Shown here: positions 62,808 through 64,000 of the stretch, piece by piece
Position numbering within the stretch: position 1 is the stretch's first letter
Layout: every line of letters starts with the position of its first letter
NCBI GenBank assembly: GCA_030068075.1
Contig: CM057839.1
Location: 50,992,960 to 51,056,959, forward strand
DNA from: Paguma larvata
Lineage: Eukaryota > Chordata > Mammalia > Carnivora > Viverridae
Direction: 5' to 3'
DNA: 64,000 nt
The notes under the pieces: generated by a model
Told to the model about the DNA's origin: nothing
The model's input: the letters and a program-made list of their open reading frames with translations, nothing else
Database searches by the model: none
Translations under genes and position numbers: made by a program

Positions 62808-63168
62808 GTGGTGAACTGAAGGTTTATGTCCTCCCAAAATTCATATGTTGAAATCCTAAACCCTGCTGTCCTAGGAGGTGGGGTGACCTATGGGGGTGAT
62901 TAGGTCATTAGGGTGGAGTGCTTCCGAATGAGATCAGTGGTCTCATAAATGAGACACCAAGGCGATCCCTCTCTCATTCTGTCATGGGAGGTTACAGTGA
63001 CAGACAGCTGTCTAGCAAGTGAGTTCTCACCGATGCCAGATCAGATTTGCTCATTCTTGATCTTGGACGTCCCAGGCTCCAGAACTGTGAGAAATAAATT
63101 TCTGTCGTTTGTAAGCTACCTAGTCTATGCTACTTGTGTTACAGTAGCCCGAACAGACTAAGACAAGT
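62808..63168 (+). mobile_element. ERVL-MaLR-like solo LTR
   Basis: Contains aattcatatgttgaaatcct, ggtgattaggtcattagggt, cttgatcttggacgtccc and ctccagaactgtgagaaata, then gcccgaacagactaagacaa at the end. This order fits an old MaLR LTR (MST/MLT1-like). It has no internal viral sequence. Subfamily uncertain. Confidence 0.6.
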
Positions 63169-63318
63169 CCATTCACTATATTTTTGTGCTGTGTCTGTAT
63201 TAAGAATGTCATTTAGGTTTCAAATAATAAAAGGGGAGCACCCCTTCATACTGTTGCTTCCACCTTCCACTTCCTCCTCCCCGATCCCTCTCTTTCCCCA
63301 GGATGTTATCTTGTTTCT

Positions 63319-63546
63319 TTTTTATTTTTATTTTAATTTTTTTGGCATTTATTTATTTTGAGAGAAAGAGAGAGACACAGAGCATGAGCAGGGGAAGGGC
63401 AGAGAGAGAGGGAGACACAGAATCTGAAGCAGCCTCCAGGCTCTGAGCTGTCAGCACAGAGCCTGACACGGGGCCAAAACTCATGATCAAGATCATGACC
63501 TGAGCCGAAGTCGGATGCTCAAATGACCGAGCCACCCAGGCGACCC
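63319..63546 (-). mobile_element. CAN-SINE with 10-bp target duplication
   Basis: TCTTGTTTCT at 63309-63318 and 63547-63556. It lies within L2-like sequence, about 375 bp downstream (gene sense) of the donor at 63921. Confidence 0.93.
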
Positions 63547-63556
63547 TCTTGTTTCT

Positions 63557-63665
63557 ATACAGTACTTATCACTGCCTGAAATCAGCATATTTATTTGTTG
63601 GCTTACTTTGTTGTCTATCTCCCCAAAGAGAATGCAAGCTTCAGAACAAAGAATTATCTGGCCTC
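63557..63665 (+). repeat. L2 3' fragment
   Basis: Contains agtacttatcactgcctgaa, gtctatctccccaaagagaa and gcaagcttcagaac. The SINE at 63319-63546 sits just before it. Confidence 0.5.
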
Positions 63666-63921
63666 AAATGTCATGAGTGCTGAGGTTGAGAAACCCTAAC
63701 TTAACATGCTTCCAGAATTACAGGTCATGCTGAAGTCTCCGTAGAGAGGAAGCTATTATTAGCCTGCCTTTATGGTAATGACCAAATATAGCTCTGATCG
63801 CTCCTTGATGTTTATGAAAACACATATTTTCACTTACAGGTTGCAAATCACCTTTGACTTTTTCTTCACACAGCTTAGTCTTGGCGTAATTGTACCATGT
63901 GAGTAGCCCGGGATGCCTTAC

Positions 63922-64000
63922 CTGCTGCTCGTGGAGAATCACTTGACCCTTGAGGGGATTTCCCAGCGGTGCCACTGTCACAAATGGGTGCCAAATTCTA
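63922..64000 (-). CDS. VWA8: VWA8 exon (partial at right edge), first exon in window
   Basis: The minus strand reads in frame from base 63999 to 63922 as 26 codons: RIWHPFVTVAPLGNPLKGQV followed by ILHEQQ. The donor is CAG|GTAAGG at 63921 and the exon ends on a codon boundary. The exon continues past base 64000, so its acceptor is not visible. The residues lead directly into the SNVILLLDTTGRAL start of the next exon, as expected for VWA8. The 7.2-kb intron downstream holds SINEs, an LTR and L2 sequence. Confidence 0.9.

Larger units (their letters stand above)
56705..63921 (-). other. VWA8: VWA8 intron, 7.2 kb
   Basis: This GT-AG intron contains, from high to low coordinate, a SINE, a MaLR-like LTR, another SINE, about 1.2 kb of L2, a MIR, a SINE, two short L1 3' ends and an old SINE. 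The parts at 56740-57570 and 58360-59700 are AT-rich and hold nothing I can name. Confidence 0.85.
35840..64000 (-). other. VWA8: VWA8 gene, partial (nine exons, both ends outside the window)
   Basis: Nine minus-strand exons splice into a single frame of 376 codons. The order from 5' to 3' is 63922-64000, 56594-56704, 55615-55679, 55064-55189, 53735-53844, 52942-53096, 47999-48194, 40010-40091 and 35840-36044. All visible introns are GT-AG, and every split codon is restored across its junction. I recognise the product as VWA8 from stretches such as RSLMEWRNMIGQD, VVTVDMGGHIRLWETG, LLDTTGRAL and [15 protein letters not shown]. Known of the family: VWA8 is a large mitochondrial protein (about 1,900 residues in human) with AAA+ ATPase modules and a C-terminal von Willebrand A domain. 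By inference the window covers roughly residues 1180-1555. The promoter, ATPase exons and VWA-domain exons are not in view. Confidence 0.95.

Noticed and set aside
62808..63168. Endogenous retrovirus with coding regions
   Set aside because: Only LTR-like sequence is present; no gag, pol or env similarity was seen nearby.

Overview
This is nuclear DNA of a carnivore, most likely a felid. The evidence is 25 copies of a tRNA-derived CAN-SINE in its felid form: a G-rich head, an internal CT/GA tract, the 'gctgtcagcacagagcc' box and an A-rich tail. They sit among L1 3' ends of the carnivore type and old mammalian MIR, L2, hAT and Tigger fragments. There are no bacterial or viral genes, and almost every open reading frame over 60 codons lies inside a repeat or an intron.

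The only gene I can support is VWA8 (von Willebrand factor A domain-containing 8, also KIAA0564), on the minus strand and cut at both window edges. I found nine consecutive exons between 64000 and 35840: eight complete, and one running off the right edge. Every visible splice site is GT-AG. The nine exons join into one uninterrupted frame of 376 codons. This is a C-terminal-half part of the protein, downstream of the AAA+ ATPase modules and upstream of the terminal VWA domain. The remaining 3' exons were not found; the left 35.8 kb appears to be one very long intron, or most of one.

Layout: 1-35839 is intron, made of SINEs, MIR, L2 and L1 pieces, a hAT-Charlie element and several AT-rich stretches with nothing recognisable. 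35840-64000 holds the exons and eight introns. Those introns carry an L1 3' end (39.3 kb), a split L1 (44.2-46.2 kb), a Tigger-type element 40 bp from an acceptor site (48.2 kb), antisense L1 debris (48.9-51.1 kb), L2 (61.1-62.3 kb) and a MaLR-like LTR (62.8-63.2 kb).

The observations most worth a second look: (1) a 169-bp intronic segment (48605-48774) has a roughly 96% identical copy 2 kb away, inserted cleanly inside a SINE at 50589-50757; (2) five exons carry a similar hydrophobic-Asp-turn-Arg pattern suggesting beta-propeller-like blades; (3) 20 of 25 SINEs lie in the same orientation as the gene. I found no convincing new biological system here.
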